The notes under the pieces: model-generated
Seen by the model: only the letters and a program-made list of their open reading frames with translations
The model's database searches: none
What the model was told of the DNA's origin: nothing
NCBI GenBank assembly: GCA_949825045.1
Contig: OX463813.1
Location: forward strand, 3,906,001 to 3,970,000
Direction of reading: 5' to 3'
Source of the DNA: Argyresthia goedartella
Taxonomy: Eukaryota; Arthropoda; Insecta; Lepidoptera; Argyresthiidae
DNA length: 64,000 nucleotides
Shown: positions 23,923 through 34,544 of the stretch, piece by piece
Layout: the number at the start of each line of letters is the position of its first letter
Numbering within the stretch: the stretch's first letter is position 1
Position numbers and translations under genes: made by a program

Positions 23923-24297
23923 CAACTGGATAGAGTAGGTTATTGTGGCTACTTTTCAATCGGGTTATAGGTTATGTTAGAACGTTGAAGAAGATAAACC
24001 AGAGCGGAGCGTATGCAAACAAAAACTATTGGCTAGAGTAGGTTATTGTGGCTACTTTTCAATCGGGTTATAGGTTATGTTAGAACGTTGAAGAAGCTAA
24101 ACCGGAGCGGAGCGGAGCGGAGCGGAGCGAAGCGTATGCAAACAAAAACAATTGGCTAGAGTAGGTTATTGTGGCTACTTTTCAATCGGGTTATAGGTTA
24201 TGTTAGAACCTTGAAGAAGCTAAACCGGAGCGGAGCGGAGCGCAGCGTATGCAAACAAAAACGATTGGCTAGAGTAGGTTATTGTGGCTACTTTTCA
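23923..24297 (+). repeat. Minisatellite, 100-125-bp unit, about 3.5 copies
   Basis: Units share ttggctagagtaggttattg, then gtggctacttttcaatcggg and gcgtatgcaaacaaaaac. Copies differ mainly in the number of cggag pentamers (one to five). Confidence 0.9.
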
Positions 24298-24395
24298 TGT
24301 AAATTTTGATGATAGCATTATGGAGCATTTGTGGAGGAGAAAGGTGTCGAGGCAGAAAAATGACCCGTTCGAAGAAAGCAACTAGGCATTTCCGC

Positions 24396-24605
24396 GCGGG
24401 GGGGGGGAGTAGTAGGGGGGGGGGGCATCTACCCCCTTCCCCCTCCCCCCACTTAAAGATCAAGGTCAGTCTAAATTTTGTTTTAATTTAACAACATAAC
24501 CTCAAAACTTTAAATAATCATATCTCAGAAACTAGGCATTTACGCGGGGGGGGAGTAGTAGGGGGGCATCTACTCCCCTCCCCCATCCCCCCCTCCCCCC
24601 CTCAG
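24396..24605. repeat. Duplicated G-tract/C-tract block
   Basis: Two related copies (about 24384-24455 and 24529-24605) share aactaggcattt, a run of 8-11 G, agtagtagg, more G, catctac and long C-runs. They can form G-quadruplexes or a GC hairpin. Confidence 0.85.
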
Positions 24606-24745
24606 GGTCAACAAAAGTAGGTCATCCGCTAAAGTCCTTCCAAAATGATTTGTATGGGTAGGATTTATAACCTGCATCCTTTGCTTAACTTTGCAGCAAC
24701 AAAAAAACTGTCATTCAATCAATTGTCATTTTTGACACTTTCCCC

Positions 24746-24858
24746 ATGTTCCGAATCACACCATAATCGATTACAGCGTCTACGATGCCATCGTTTTGTA
24801 TCGCCAAAGCTAAATCGGTACGGCTTCGTAGATGATTGTGGCGTGACTCGGAACAGGG
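24746..24858. repeat. Imperfect inverted repeat in the TTAA element
   Basis: gttccgaatcacaccataatc near 24750 pairs imperfectly with gattgtggcgtgactcggaac near 24833. It looks like a small older foldback element. Confidence 0.5.
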
Positions 24859-25039
24859 GGTTGTTGACATTGACGTGACAGAGCAGTGTTGCCATAATAA
24901 ATTATTGTTCTGGGTGGCAGTTTTATTTAAAATAATAATTATTTTAAAATCACAGTAATAAAAAAATGGCGGTTTTAAAAAATGATCACGATATGTATTT
25001 AGAACCTTTAAATTATATTCTTTCATATAAATACGGTTT

Positions 25040-25997
25040 TAACTTGGTTCATGGCTATTTCGAATAAAGTACCAACTCTCTTGGAAAAAGTACACATCTC
25101 CTTTATACAGATGGCTCGAAATGTAACGAAAACGTCTCCATGGCTTACTATGATCCTGTCACTAAATTGGGACATGGGTTCAGATTGCCATCAAATGCAA
25201 GTATATACACAGCAGAAGCTCAAGCCATTTATGCATCTTTAGAATATCTAGAATCAACTAACATCAGTTTCAAGAAATGGTTGATACTTTCGGACAGCAT
25301 GAGCGTTTTAATGGCACTGTCAAATCCCACGTACAATGGTAGCACAAACTATATTATTTATAACTTAAGGCAGAAAATTAGTAGGCTTTGGCTCAATAAA
25401 GATAGAGAAATAAGTTTGTTTTGGACACATCTCACATTGGCGTCTCTGGCAACGAACTCGCTGATAAACTTGCCAGCTCTATAATAAAAAACCCCAATAT
25501 TCACCAAATACCTGTCTAGAACATTAAGTTGCCAGCTTCAGATTGCAAAACCGACATTAGAACGAATATTAAACATCAATGGATGCTTCATTGGACAAAC
25601 GACACAAATAAAAGGAAAATGGTACAGCTATATTAACTCGGACATTAAGAGACCATGGTTTATCGTCGGAAAATATCTACATAGAAACTTTTACACAACA
25701 ATTTGTCGTTTGAGAATTGGACATGGCAGATTTAATGAACATTTACATAGATTGAAAATGATTCCTTCCCCAAATTGTACATTTTGTAATTCTGAAAACC
25801 AATCTATAAATCATATATTTTTTTATTGCCCTCAATTCAATATACAAAGACTAGTATTCATTGACAGCTTATTGAACATTTACAAAGAAGCCCTGGATGT
25901 CCCGCGCTCTATTCAGGATCTCCTTAAGAATATAGAAGCATTTTACCCTATTATTTATAATTTATCAAGAGTACCATTGGAGTTATTTGAAAAATAA
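25040..25997 (+). pseudogene. I-like ORF2 C-terminal part: RNase H and zinc-finger tail
   Basis: RNase H motifs are visible across shifted frames: LLYTDGSKCNENVSMAYYD (Asp), ASIYTAEAQAIYASLEYL (Glu) and LILSDSMSVLMALS (Asp). The C-terminal region follows (FYTTICRLRIGHGRFNEHLH, then CTFCNSENQSINHIFFYC, a CCHC-like motif). The region ends at 25997. RNase H next to RT marks the I superfamily rather than Jockey. Stops at about 25064 and 25518 and a frameshift near 25450 break it. Confidence 0.85.
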
Positions 25998-26282
25998 TAA
26001 TACACCGGAATAGACCTATACTACCTGATTTGACAACTCAGATGTGACCTATAAATACTGTAGGAAAATTGATACCTGATTTGACAACACGGATTGACCT
26101 AAACATACTGGATTATGAAGTTAAAGAATAAATACGTTAGACAAGGCTACCTACGGAAAGACAAGGCTTTTAGCCTCAATCAATATGAAGAGAAGAAAAG
26201 AAATTAAAATAAGACCAGGCGGTATGGGCTTCAGCTCTTAGCCTTTTCCATAAAGGAATAAACATTACAAAAAAAAATTAAA
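25998..26282 (+). other. 3' UTR of the I-like element
   Basis: It contains a repeated acctgatttgacaac (two copies near 26021 and 26072) and ends in an A-run at 26270-26280. Confidence 0.6.
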
Positions 26283-26474
26283 GTCACAGTGACATTTCAA
26301 TATTTGTTTTGATTTTGCGCGGGTGCAGCTTGTTTATTTATTTTTATTTTTTTAATTTATTTACATTAAAACGAGATTTATTGAGAATTTAAGAATACCG
26401 CAGGATCATATGGTTCCGCCCCCTTATCGACACTCTGACCCTTGGAAGTTACATACCTAAATACAACAATTGAT

Positions 26475-27011
26475 ATGAACAACTACCAACAAAACCCAGT
26501 AAAGCTTTTCATTCAAGATATCTATCGCGCACAGAGAAGTTCGGAAAACAAGTATATTTACCAGCTATTTGGGCTTCAGTTCAAGAATGTGATGCTACAT
26601 GGCGTTGTGACAGCTATTTACAACAAATACAATAAATCCACTAACTTGGAACTAACAGACCCAACAGGCTCTATACAGATTTACTATGACAGGACGAAAA
26701 ACAACAAATTTATTCCAGAAAGGGTCATCATCAATCTACAGCACAACTTCGATGCGTTACTAGCGTCTGGGGATGACAAAATTGCAATCCTGCGCACATT
26801 GAAGACAACAGTTACAGAGGCAGAAGAAAAAGGGCTAAATTTTGTAGAAGGTAGCTATGTTTGCATTATTGGTGATATATTTCTGGACGATAGAAGTTGT
26901 AGGATGCTATCAGCCTATGAAATTAATGTCACGTCGGTGCAACGTGAGATAGTTTGGTTAGAGGAGCTAAAATATCTGTATAACAATGTTTACATTCAGG
27001 ATAAGTTATAA
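26475..27011 (+). CDS. OB-fold protein, STN1/Verrocchio-like candidate, 178 aa, single exon
   Basis: The first ATG is at 26475 (MNNYQQNPVKLFIQDIYR); the frame is open further upstream but only from a TTG. KLFIQDIYRAQ precedes an OB-fold-like stretch of alternating strands: KNVMLHGVVTAIYNKYNKST, then LELTDPTGSIQIYYD, and later VEGSYVCIIGDIFLDDRSCRM. The C-terminal part, EIVWLEELKYLYNNVY, matches the end of STN1-type OB domains. STN1 (and fly Verrocchio) binds single-stranded telomeric DNA with TEN1 and CTC1 or other partners. It has no resemblance to a transposon protein and has the only intact non-transposon frame here. The I-like element's 3' end lies only about 190 bp upstream. RMI2 or an RPA32-like protein is an alternative. 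Confidence 0.55.
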   Translation: MNNYQQNPVKLFIQDIYRAQRSSENKYIYQLFGLQFKNVMLHGVVTAIYNKYNKSTNLELTDPTGSIQIYYDRTKNNKFIPERVIINLQHNFDALLASGDDKIAILRTLKTTVTEAEEKGLNFVEGSYVCIIGDIFLDDRSCRMLSAYEINVTSVQREIVWLEELKYLYNNVYIQDKL

Positions 27012-28022
27012 AATTATGGTATATTTCAAATGTCATTTAAGATATTGGATCTTCATCATCAGCTTGTCAGCACACCCACTGTTGATTGTAGGTACACATA
27101 CACCACGGATATTGGATCAATCAATTGATCAGCCCACATTTACCCACTGCTGGGTAATAGGATTCTTCTGTGGGTTCAAGCAAAATTCGGAATGTCACTC
27201 TTTGCCTTGTCTGTGAACCCTCCGATATCTTGGAATCATCACCAAGTATCTTGAGCGTCTTATATCACACTAAACATAGCTTTTGTTAATGTATCTTTTA
27301 TCTCATTTTGGCATATTTCTAAATGTAGATTAAGAAACAAGCTAGCTAGTTAACTAAAATCACTTCATCCACTCTGTTTTCAAAGTCAAATCCGCATAGG
27401 TTCAGTCCAAGGCCCTGCTCATGGCTACATGCACATCTATTTACCGATTAAATAATTGTGTTAAGACGTTATATGTATATTTATTATGGTTCAATATGAA
27501 TGAAAGTTTAATTAAATTTGAACATTAATCTCAACCAATATTTCATTTTTCAACTATGCTCCGAAATCTGCTACTTTTTACCTACCTTTTCTACTTTTTA
27601 GGGTACTTGGACTTATGGATTTTATGATTACTTCATGCCAATCGGAATTTAGACAGAATTTGAAAAACAATTAATTAATTAATATCAGAATAAGGTTACA
27701 CTAAGATAATAACAACAATGATAAATTATAATTATTAAAGGAAATGTTACAAAATGCCACCCACTATAGAGAAGTTAACTATGCCCTCTACTCCCGCTGT
27801 CTACCAGGATATTAGATGCAATAAAACAATTCACTGGCATTTGTTACTAAGTTTTTATTTGATGTCACTTGCTTGGCAAGAATACATCAGCAATCTTCAA
27901 TTTCATGCTCCTTCAATGGCACATCATGTTTGGCACTCCTCTTATGAAGGGTTGATATAGATGGCAAAGGTTCACCAATGGCCATGAGATTTTCATTTGC
28001 TCTAGGACCGAGGTTTCTTAGA
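27012..28022. other. Intergenic region downstream of the OB-fold gene
   Basis: About 1 kb of AT-rich DNA. I see no convincing gene. 27047-27180 resembles dispersed lepidopteran repeats with a cccactgctgggtaatagg core. No strong poly(A) signal is placed with confidence. Confidence 0.4.
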
Positions 28023-28207
28023 GATAATAATAATAATAATAATAATACCCTGTATCTTGGGTACTAGACAACGATACACATACTTATATAGATAAATATT
28101 ATACTTAGATAGATAAACAACCATGACTATGGTACAAACATCAGTTCTCATCAAACTAATATTTGCCCCCAACGGGACTCGATACAGCAGCTTCAATATC
28201 TTATGTT
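28023..28207 (-). repeat. Decayed tRNA-derived SINE-like repeat
   Basis: The segment tagacaacgatacacatac ... gatagataaacaaccatgac ... aatatttgcccccaacggga matches in order the better copy at 51249-51470. The left side is a (ata)n run at 28026-28045. The B-box-like motif is degraded here. Confidence 0.55.
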
Positions 28208-28872
28208 GACCAATTGACATGGGCATTTCAGGCTGCGAGAGAATGAACTTGTCCAGGAGGGAAAATCTGTTTTAGGTTCTTATTGAGGACTTCATATGTT
28301 GAAATCTTCTTTTTTAATATTTCATACACAGATAGATGGATTTCTATTTTCTTGTCACTGGAATAAAATATACTTCTAAGTTTAGTTAAATAAATAATGA
28401 ATAGGTTTTTATTCCAAGATATTTTTAGATATAAATTGTGCATTAAAAATATCCTATAAGTATACAAACTAAAATGGAGCAGTAAGTCTCATGCATGAGT
28501 TAACTACTTAGGGCGGATTCGACCAAACTCAATGTTACACGAGTGTAACTATTACGGGCATAATTTTACTCTTTGAATTTACCCTTGGTTAAATTCGTTT
28601 ACGTTTTTCCAACGAATCCGAGGAGTACGTTATACCTGGTATTGTTAATCTAAGGTTTGAAAAAGAATGATGAACGAATGTATAAACCGACACAAATTTA
28701 CACGCTGTCGTTTCTCTTAGCTTGACTTGAAATGTCATTACAATTCAATTTTGTAGGATAATATAGGGAAAGAAATGTCAAAAATGTTGAGAGCAAGTTG
28801 TTTGTTGTTTGATATTTCTGTTTGTTTGTATTGTTCATTGGCGCCGTGTTATTTTCTGATAATTGTATCAAA

Positions 28873-29073
28873 ATGTGTGACGATAAACGAAAACGTAGCC
28901 CTAATTGGCTTCTCTCTGAAAAGAAACTGCTACTAGATCTAGTAGAAAGTCATTTCGGAATAGTAGAAAATAAAAAAAACGGATGGCATATCAATGCATT
29001 TATTACAGCTGATTTATTGGCGATATTGAGAAATTCCTGTAAAATAATAAAAAATATAGTCACTCATTCATAG
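28873..29073 (+). pseudogene. Harbinger Myb/SANT-like DNA-binding protein fragment
   Basis: Starting at ATG 28873, MCDDKRKRSPNWLLSEKKLL and LDLVESHFGIVENKK form the first helices of a Myb/SANT-like domain, as in the accessory protein of Harbinger elements. That protein helps the transposase reach the element ends. The match ends after about 45 residues, and the rest (IVTHS, stop at 29073) looks like deletion-junction sequence. Confidence 0.7.
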
Positions 29074-29126
29074 GTAGATTTTAGGTTAGGTTGAGTAGTA
29101 GCACAACATTTCAAGTAAGTAGGTAC

Positions 29127-29333
29127 CTACCGGTCTGATGAGTATTCCAATCTATGTTCAAGCTTTGCTAACAAACACAGTGTGGCTTCCTTGGATAAAC
29201 GAAATCTTACAGCAAAATCTTGGTCATCATACTCATCAAAGTAATTGGTTCTTTCCTTGATCCACCTTGGACGTCTTGGCACATATTCATCATCACTGTC
29301 GGATTCTTCGATCATATTTCGCAAACGCTCCAT
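29127..29333 (-). pseudogene. Harbinger transposase N-terminal fragment
   Basis: MERLRNMIEESDSDDEYVPR, then RPRWIKERTNYFDEYDDQDF and AVRFRLSKEATLCLLAKLEH, is the N-terminus typical of PIF/Harbinger DDE transposases. It stops after EYSSDR. There the genomic sequence reads gaccggtaggta, a possible donor site at the position where this family often has an intron. The DDE core is missing. Confidence 0.8.
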
Positions 29334-29642
29334 CGTGGCGCGGTGTTGATTTTATATTCTTTTACATACAAACAATCAAAAAGAGGACAATCGGGGATAA
29401 TTTCAGAAGTGAAATGACGACATGTGACGTGCGTGACAGTGACATCTCTGCTTTGACAGCTGTTATTAATCTCAGTTTAGCCTCTTACACCGCCAAAATC
29501 GCCCGTGTAAATATTTACTCGCGTATAGTTACCTTAGTCTCAGGTTAGTAGTTGGTCAAATGCAATATCAGGTTTACCCTTAGTATAAGCAGTAGTTACT
29601 CTCGAGTAAAAACTTACCCCAGTTTGGTCGAATCCGCCCTTA

Positions 29643-30890
29643 GTAAACTAGTTAACTCATGAGAAAAGGTGTGACGCTATGTTATGGTGCATCATTCGTT
29701 ATTTTTCTTCTCATTCATCATTCTGTGTAGTGTGAGGCGGAGAGGACTCTAAATAAACAAATTCAAAATATACCTTTACTAAGGAACCTTTCGAGTGTAG
29801 GTAGGTAGTCACCACAGACCACATATCGAGATAGACAGCGAAAGTCTACCTACTTCGCGTGTTTTTAATAGGCGGATTCCGCTCATCCCGGCTCAGTCGC
29901 TCTCTGGCTGTTCGAATGTAAGCCGTGTACTAATAAACATAAAAATCCCTTACTGTGCTGTTGTGAATTGCAAAAACTCAAGCAATGTTGTTTCCAAAGA
30001 AAACAACGGCGTTACCTTTCATACGTAAGTAATTTTATTTCTGAAATTCGCCTAATTTATTTAATAATCAATTATTTTTAATTTCGAGTAGCTTCTCCCG
30101 TTTTTACTGAGATAGATTGAACCATAGCGTATATTTCCCATGGACTTCATCCACTGCTGCTTCCACTTTACACAATTCATGGATATCTCTTTCGTAGCCC
30201 TTAATGAACAGTGAAGCAAACTATACTTTCGTTAACCTTACAGTTGCATGGTACAGTCAATTTGCTCATTTTTCTGTCGATTTAATCAGATAGTGTCGTA
30301 CAATGCGACGATTCTTGCAAAATCGCTGGACGATTCGATTTTGTTGACGGAAGAATGATAATTCTGAGTTGCATTTTATTGCAATCTATATTTTAGTAGT
30401 AGAATAACGTATATGTGAGATTGTTAGTTATTCATTTTATGTTAATATATAAAAGAAGACTGAGTGACTGACTGCCTGACTGACTGACTGTCATATCAAA
30501 GCACAGCCCAACCCGCTGGATGGATTCTCGTGATTAAATTAGTTTAATCATGACTTAAAATTTAAGCTTTTTTCGTGTAACTCAGCATTACATAGAAAGT
30601 CGATTAGTTATTCATTCCTCTGTCGATACAACATCGATTCACTTCGAGAGAGGAATGAGTAGAAGACAGAGGAATGATTTAAAAAAAGATAAGTAGGTAG
30701 GTAGAACAAGACTGAACAAGTAAGTAGGTAATACTGTAGTAAAACTGAGTGTATTTTGATACCCAGGGGAGAATAGAGATAGCTCCCAATCTCTCTTCTC
30801 TAATACTTTACGAAGTAGTGGGCCTAAGAGTTATTTCTATTTACCCTTGGTTATCAATACACCCCGTTTTACCTTACCTACATTATTCTA
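29643..30890. other. Intergenic region with a possible THAP exon and simple repeats
   Basis: Apart from the possible THAP exon (29942-30024), I see no gene. 30458-30490 holds gactgactg repeats of the kind found in a common lepidopteran dispersed repeat. A small inverted pair around ggaatga (30614-30676) is also present. Confidence 0.45.
29942..30024 (+). pseudogene. Possible THAP-domain first exon
   Basis: KIPYCAVVNCKNSS, followed by a charged loop and GVTFHT, fits the start of a THAP zinc finger (C-x4-C, then ...F-H). It is followed at once by a consensus donor, gtaagt (30025). The codon before the Lys is ATA rather than ATG. I found no matching second exon nearby. THAP fingers occur in P-element transposases and in host regulators. 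The match is short. Confidence 0.4.
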
Positions 30891-31164
30891 GTCAGCCCCC
30901 TTAATTAGTAACTTTAATCCAGTGTAGGAAGCAGGAATAATTACGCGTCGAAAAAGTATGCGTATCGAACTGTCAGTGACTCTTATGTACAATGACATAA
31001 GGTTCATGTTTTCTGAACTCGAAAACTTTTTCGCTCTGGTTATTATTCCTGCTTGAGCCAGGTCAAATGCAACGCAGTGTCAATTGATTGTACATAACTA
31101 TGGGAAATCTGATACTATTCCACAGTTTAAGATCGATTCGAGTTGCTGAATAAGGGGGCTGGAC
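30891..31164. repeat. MITE, 274 bp, with gtcagccccctta ends
   Basis: gtcagcccccttaatta at 30891 is matched inverted by the sequence ending taagggggctggac at 31164. A second inner inverted pair, aagcaggaataat/attattcctgctt, is at about 30929 and 31043. No protein is encoded, and I could not fix a target duplication. Confidence 0.65.
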
Positions 31165-31688
31165 GGATTTACACATGAATAATAAAAGGTAAATAGGTTC
31201 TACAGACAAATACATACTTTAACACTATGATGTGATATCCGGGTGCGGTGCTACGATACGATCTCCCGCTCGAAACACTGCCGGCTTACTGACAAAAAGC
31301 CAACGCGGTAGGTACGTGGTCGTGGTAGGTAGGGGATTCCCGCAGCAGCGCTCATTTTGAATCGATTTGGCGGCGCGCCTTTGACTCTGTTTCACGATTA
31401 ACATGTCAACCCATCACTAAAAGGCGCTCGTGACGTCACAGCAGGTAGTGAAAAAAGTTACACGGTTGGTTCTTATACATTCGACCGTGTTTGCTGCGTC
31501 TATCTCGATATCTGGCTGTGGTAGTCACTTTTGTTCTCAAAATGGACTTTTTTCTTAGCATTAAGCTGAACATTGCATTCTGGAACATCAATACCACATT
31601 AGCAGATTTTATGACATTATTATCATCTGATAAATTGCTTGTTGTCTTATTGGTAACATTGTCTGTGGCGTCGGGTAACAATGATGTA
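31165..31688. other. Non-coding spacer
   Basis: About 520 bp. Open frames of 70-100 codons overlap on both strands between 31436 and 31747 but show no recognisable domain. They are probably chance frames. Confidence 0.4.
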
Positions 31689-32167
31689 TATGTCAACGGA
31701 AGATAGTCAAAACCGTTAGTTGATAAACTAACGCGGTAGTAGATCAACAGATAGTAAACCAGACCGACAGGGTTTAGAATTTACGTTGCTTTTGTTCTTA
31801 CGTGTCAACCTAACACAAAGACTTTTCGGGGGCTTTGCTGCGCTCGTCCCTTTTATTCTTCACCTAAGCTAACGCAGTGTTAGCCCTGGTATTTCGTTTG
31901 CAAGTCAAGTTTAAACCAGTTTACTATTTAACGGTTTTAACCATTAGTTTATCAGCTAACGCGTCATATATTAAGCAGTACGCTACAGTTTAATATCTGT
32001 CGATAGTTGATCAACTTACGAGAAAAAAAACGTTAGTTTATAATAATAATAATAATCATTTATTTCAGACCAAGTCCATATACAAGTTTTAATAATTAGT
32101 CTTACAATCTATGTTAGTAGTACAATATAAACACTATACAGTACAGAGCAAACCATATTTTTTTTTT

Positions 32168-33720
32168 CTAATTTAGGCGCGAATCTATGACTGGCAGTGT
32201 GTGAGCTGCAACCCAATGCCGCATAAAGGGATTGTCTACCCTATCTGCTATTATCTCCAGGAGACCGTTGGCACTGCCACGAGTTCTGCATAAGATAGAC
32301 GCCATTCTTTTACGCATAATTGCATGGAAGCCATCAACACGCACCTCCGCAAACATTCCTGATGCACTACAAAATCGTGGCAGCCCCAAAAGTACCCTGA
32401 AGGCATTGTTATACTGGATACGCAGGGCATTGTACGATTTCTGCGTATATCGAACCCACAGACTGCAGGTGTAAAAAGTCTGGCAGAACGCCCTGAATAG
32501 AGTGGCTTTGACAACCTTAGTACACCGTGCAAATCTACGAGCCAACATATTACATCTCACCGACAACGCCCTGCGTTCCCGTTCCATATCAAGGTCATCT
32601 GTGAGACTTTCTGTTACCCAATGCCCCAGGTATTTGAACTTAGATACTTGCGCCAGAGGTGACCCATCTATCATTAACGGGCGCGGCAAAGAGTAGGTTT
32701 TATTACCCGCTTTAAATATAAGAATTTCACTCTTTTTTGCGTTGTATCTAAGTCCATGTTCCCTAGCATACTCCTCACAGATTTTTAATAGTGCTTGAAG
32801 TCCACGTATTGATGGGCTCAGCAGCACCATGTCGTCGGCATAACTAATATTATTAATAAATTTGCCGTCAACAGAACAACCAACATTTGAACCACTGAGC
32901 TCACCAATCAGTCGGTTCATGTAGATGTTGAAGAGCCTTGGCGAGCTTATACCCCCTTGCCTTACCCCGCACTCCAGCCCATATTCATCCGACATAGACC
33001 CTGCCCATCTCACACTATTAACCTGATTCAGGTACCAATATCGAAATATCTACCGTCAGTTCAGCGGGCAGATCGGATAGGATATCGTATGATACGAGAT
33101 CAAATTCCTTGGAAAGGTCCAGGAAACATGCATAAACAGGTGTTCTCCTATCAGTGTAATAGCGGACGGTGTGTTTAAGACATAACACAGCAGTTTCGGT
33201 GGACAGCCCAGGGCGAAACCCAAATTGACCATCATTTAACTTACTATGTTGTTGCAGTCTGGAATCGAGCGAAAACTTTTGCTATTATAGTTGCCAGCGA
33301 GATGTGTCTATAGTTAGTCTTATCTGAGGCATCCCCCGTCTTGTTTTTTATTACTGGAACCACGATTGTCTTAATTAAATCTCCAGGCAAATAAGAGTGT
33401 CGGATACACAAAGTAAAGAACATCGCCAGTACTCTAGGTAGGTGAACACCCGCGTATTGGAGGTGCTCGATGCTAAGACCGTCATGGCCTGGTGATTTTC
33501 CCCTAGTCATCTCTCTGATTATTTTAAACACTTGGTTAGAAGTAACACACTCAGGCTCGTCATCAGTGCATCGGGTCCCCGCATCGAGCCCCCCAGCAGT
33601 CCCTGGGCCCAGCGGCGAATCCACTCTAAAGTGATCTTTAAACATATTTGCGACTTCCTTAGGATCGCACACGCCGTCGACGCTCACAGGTAGGCCGGAT
33701 CTAGGATTTAATTTGTTTGT
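32168..33720 (-). pseudogene. CR1-like LINE reverse transcriptase, frameshifted
   Basis: From 33720 down: LNPRSGLPVSVDGVCDPKEV and MTRGKSPGHDGLSIEHLQYA, then KTNYRHISLATIIAKVFARF (normally R-P-I-S). Motif A (CFLDLSKEFDLVSYD) lies in shifted frames near 33080-33140. 33013-32168 follows with ECGVRQGGISSPRLFNIYM (motif B), ISYADDMVLLSPS (catalytic box) and the C-terminal part. The catalytic residues are readable, but at least two frameshifts lie between 33250 and 33000. The enzyme would prime reverse transcription at the nicked target. Confidence 0.85.
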
Positions 33721-33732
33721 ATGCTTCCAATT

Positions 33733-34021
33733 GTTGAGTGAGCATAAGAAATTATTTGTAAAACCTTGAATATGTTACTAAGTGATCTACAAATTATAGA
33801 GGTAAGATAGCGTAGGTTTTACTAAAGACTAGTATATAAATATTCTATGTTAAATTAATAAATTCACTGATTTCGGTGGTAGTTTGTGAGAACTGAGTGA
33901 GCGCACGTTTATCACTGTATATTTTGTTCTATCTTTTTACAAATGAAGAGATTACTTTTACAAATGTTTTAGAACTTTTACTAAATGAACAGCATTTTTT
34001 CATAAGGGTGCTCACTCAATC
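33733..34021. repeat. Short MITE in the CR1-like LINE
   Basis: ttgttgagtgagcataag at 33733 and its near-inverse ending gtgctcactcaa at 34021 bracket about 290 bp. This segment interrupts the linker coding region (34012 side and 33730 side), so the insertion is later than the LINE. Confidence 0.55.
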
Positions 34022-34525
34022 CACACGCACATTATCCATTTTGATTTGGTTCCATTGTTTTGACACCACTTTAATTTATTTTTAAACTTTTTTCTACTTT
34101 GAGACATGTCGTCATAGACACGCCCTTCTCGAGGTTTTCCGTTTTCAGTCCAGATATTGAAGTAGAGCCATTTATCTATGGTAGAGCCGGGCCTCGCTGT
34201 GAACGTCACGAACATGTTTGTTCCAGCCAATGATGCGTCGGTTTATTCTCGCTCTCTCTTCTACACTACTTAGGGTTGCAGCCTCACTCAATATGGATAT
34301 AACACTTTTATACATTACATCTAGTATACTATGATGTTCTGCATCACTGCGCATGTAATCATAACAATATAGTAATTGTTTTGGAAAATTTATGCACCTG
34401 AGTCTATGATTACAAAATTCAGTATATTTTTCTATTTGTACAGTATCTCTATCTCCCCAGATAACCTTGCTTTGAGTAGGAGTAGGAGCCAACATTTTCG
34501 ACTTTATAATATTTATATTACACAC
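34012..34525 (-). pseudogene. CR1-like LINE linker between endonuclease and RT
   Basis: TPTQSKVIWGDRDTVQIEKY, then FPKQLLYCYDYMRSDAEHHS and INRRIIGWNKHVRDVHSEAR form the usual post-endonuclease helical region. It shifts frame near 34190-34230 and continues as REGRVYDDMSQSRKKFKNKL to the MITE at 34021. Confidence 0.7.
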
Positions 34526-34544
34526 CAGTTTCAGAGGAAAGTGA

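Larger units (their letters stand above)
23337..24974. mobile_element. Non-autonomous DNA element with TTAA flanks
   Basis: The ends aaccgccattctttatt (from 23337) and its imperfect inverse ending atggcggtt (24974) are each flanked by TTAA (23333-23336 and 24975-24978). A second inverted pair, agcggatgacctac, lies inside at about 23382 and 24617. No transposase is encoded. The interior is largely repeats: about 3.5 tandem copies of a 100-125-bp unit, variable CGGAG runs, and duplicated G/C tracts. TTAA duplication is typical of piggyBac-like elements, but the end sequence is not a canonical piggyBac end, so the family is open. Confidence 0.72.
28511..29639. mobile_element. Deleted PIF/Harbinger element with TTA target duplication
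   Basis: The terminal inverted repeats gggcggattcgaccaaact (from 28511) and its inverse (to 29639) are flanked by TTA at 28508-28510 and 29640-29642, the Harbinger TWA rule. Inside are N-terminal fragments of both Harbinger proteins in divergent-family arrangement. Most of the transposase is deleted, so it can move only with help from an intact relative. An outer inverted pair (gagttaact/agttaactc) surrounds the site. Confidence 0.9.

Noticed and set aside
23923..24297. Spaced repeats resembling a CRISPR array
   Set aside because: Units are 100-125 bp direct tandem copies with no unique spacers, in a eukaryotic transposon.
24306..24491. Frames across the G/C tracts on both strands
   Set aside because: Gly/Pro runs produced by homopolymers.
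27754..27960. 68-codon plus-strand frame
   Set aside because: No domain and no splice context. It could be an exon, but nothing supports it.
28228..28467. 79-codon minus-strand frame next to the decayed SINE
   Set aside because: AT-rich, no recognisable domain, no family resemblance; probably chance.
31436..31747. 103-codon minus-strand frame and 71-codon plus-strand frame
   Set aside because: They overlap each other, run into the MITE end and show no domain.
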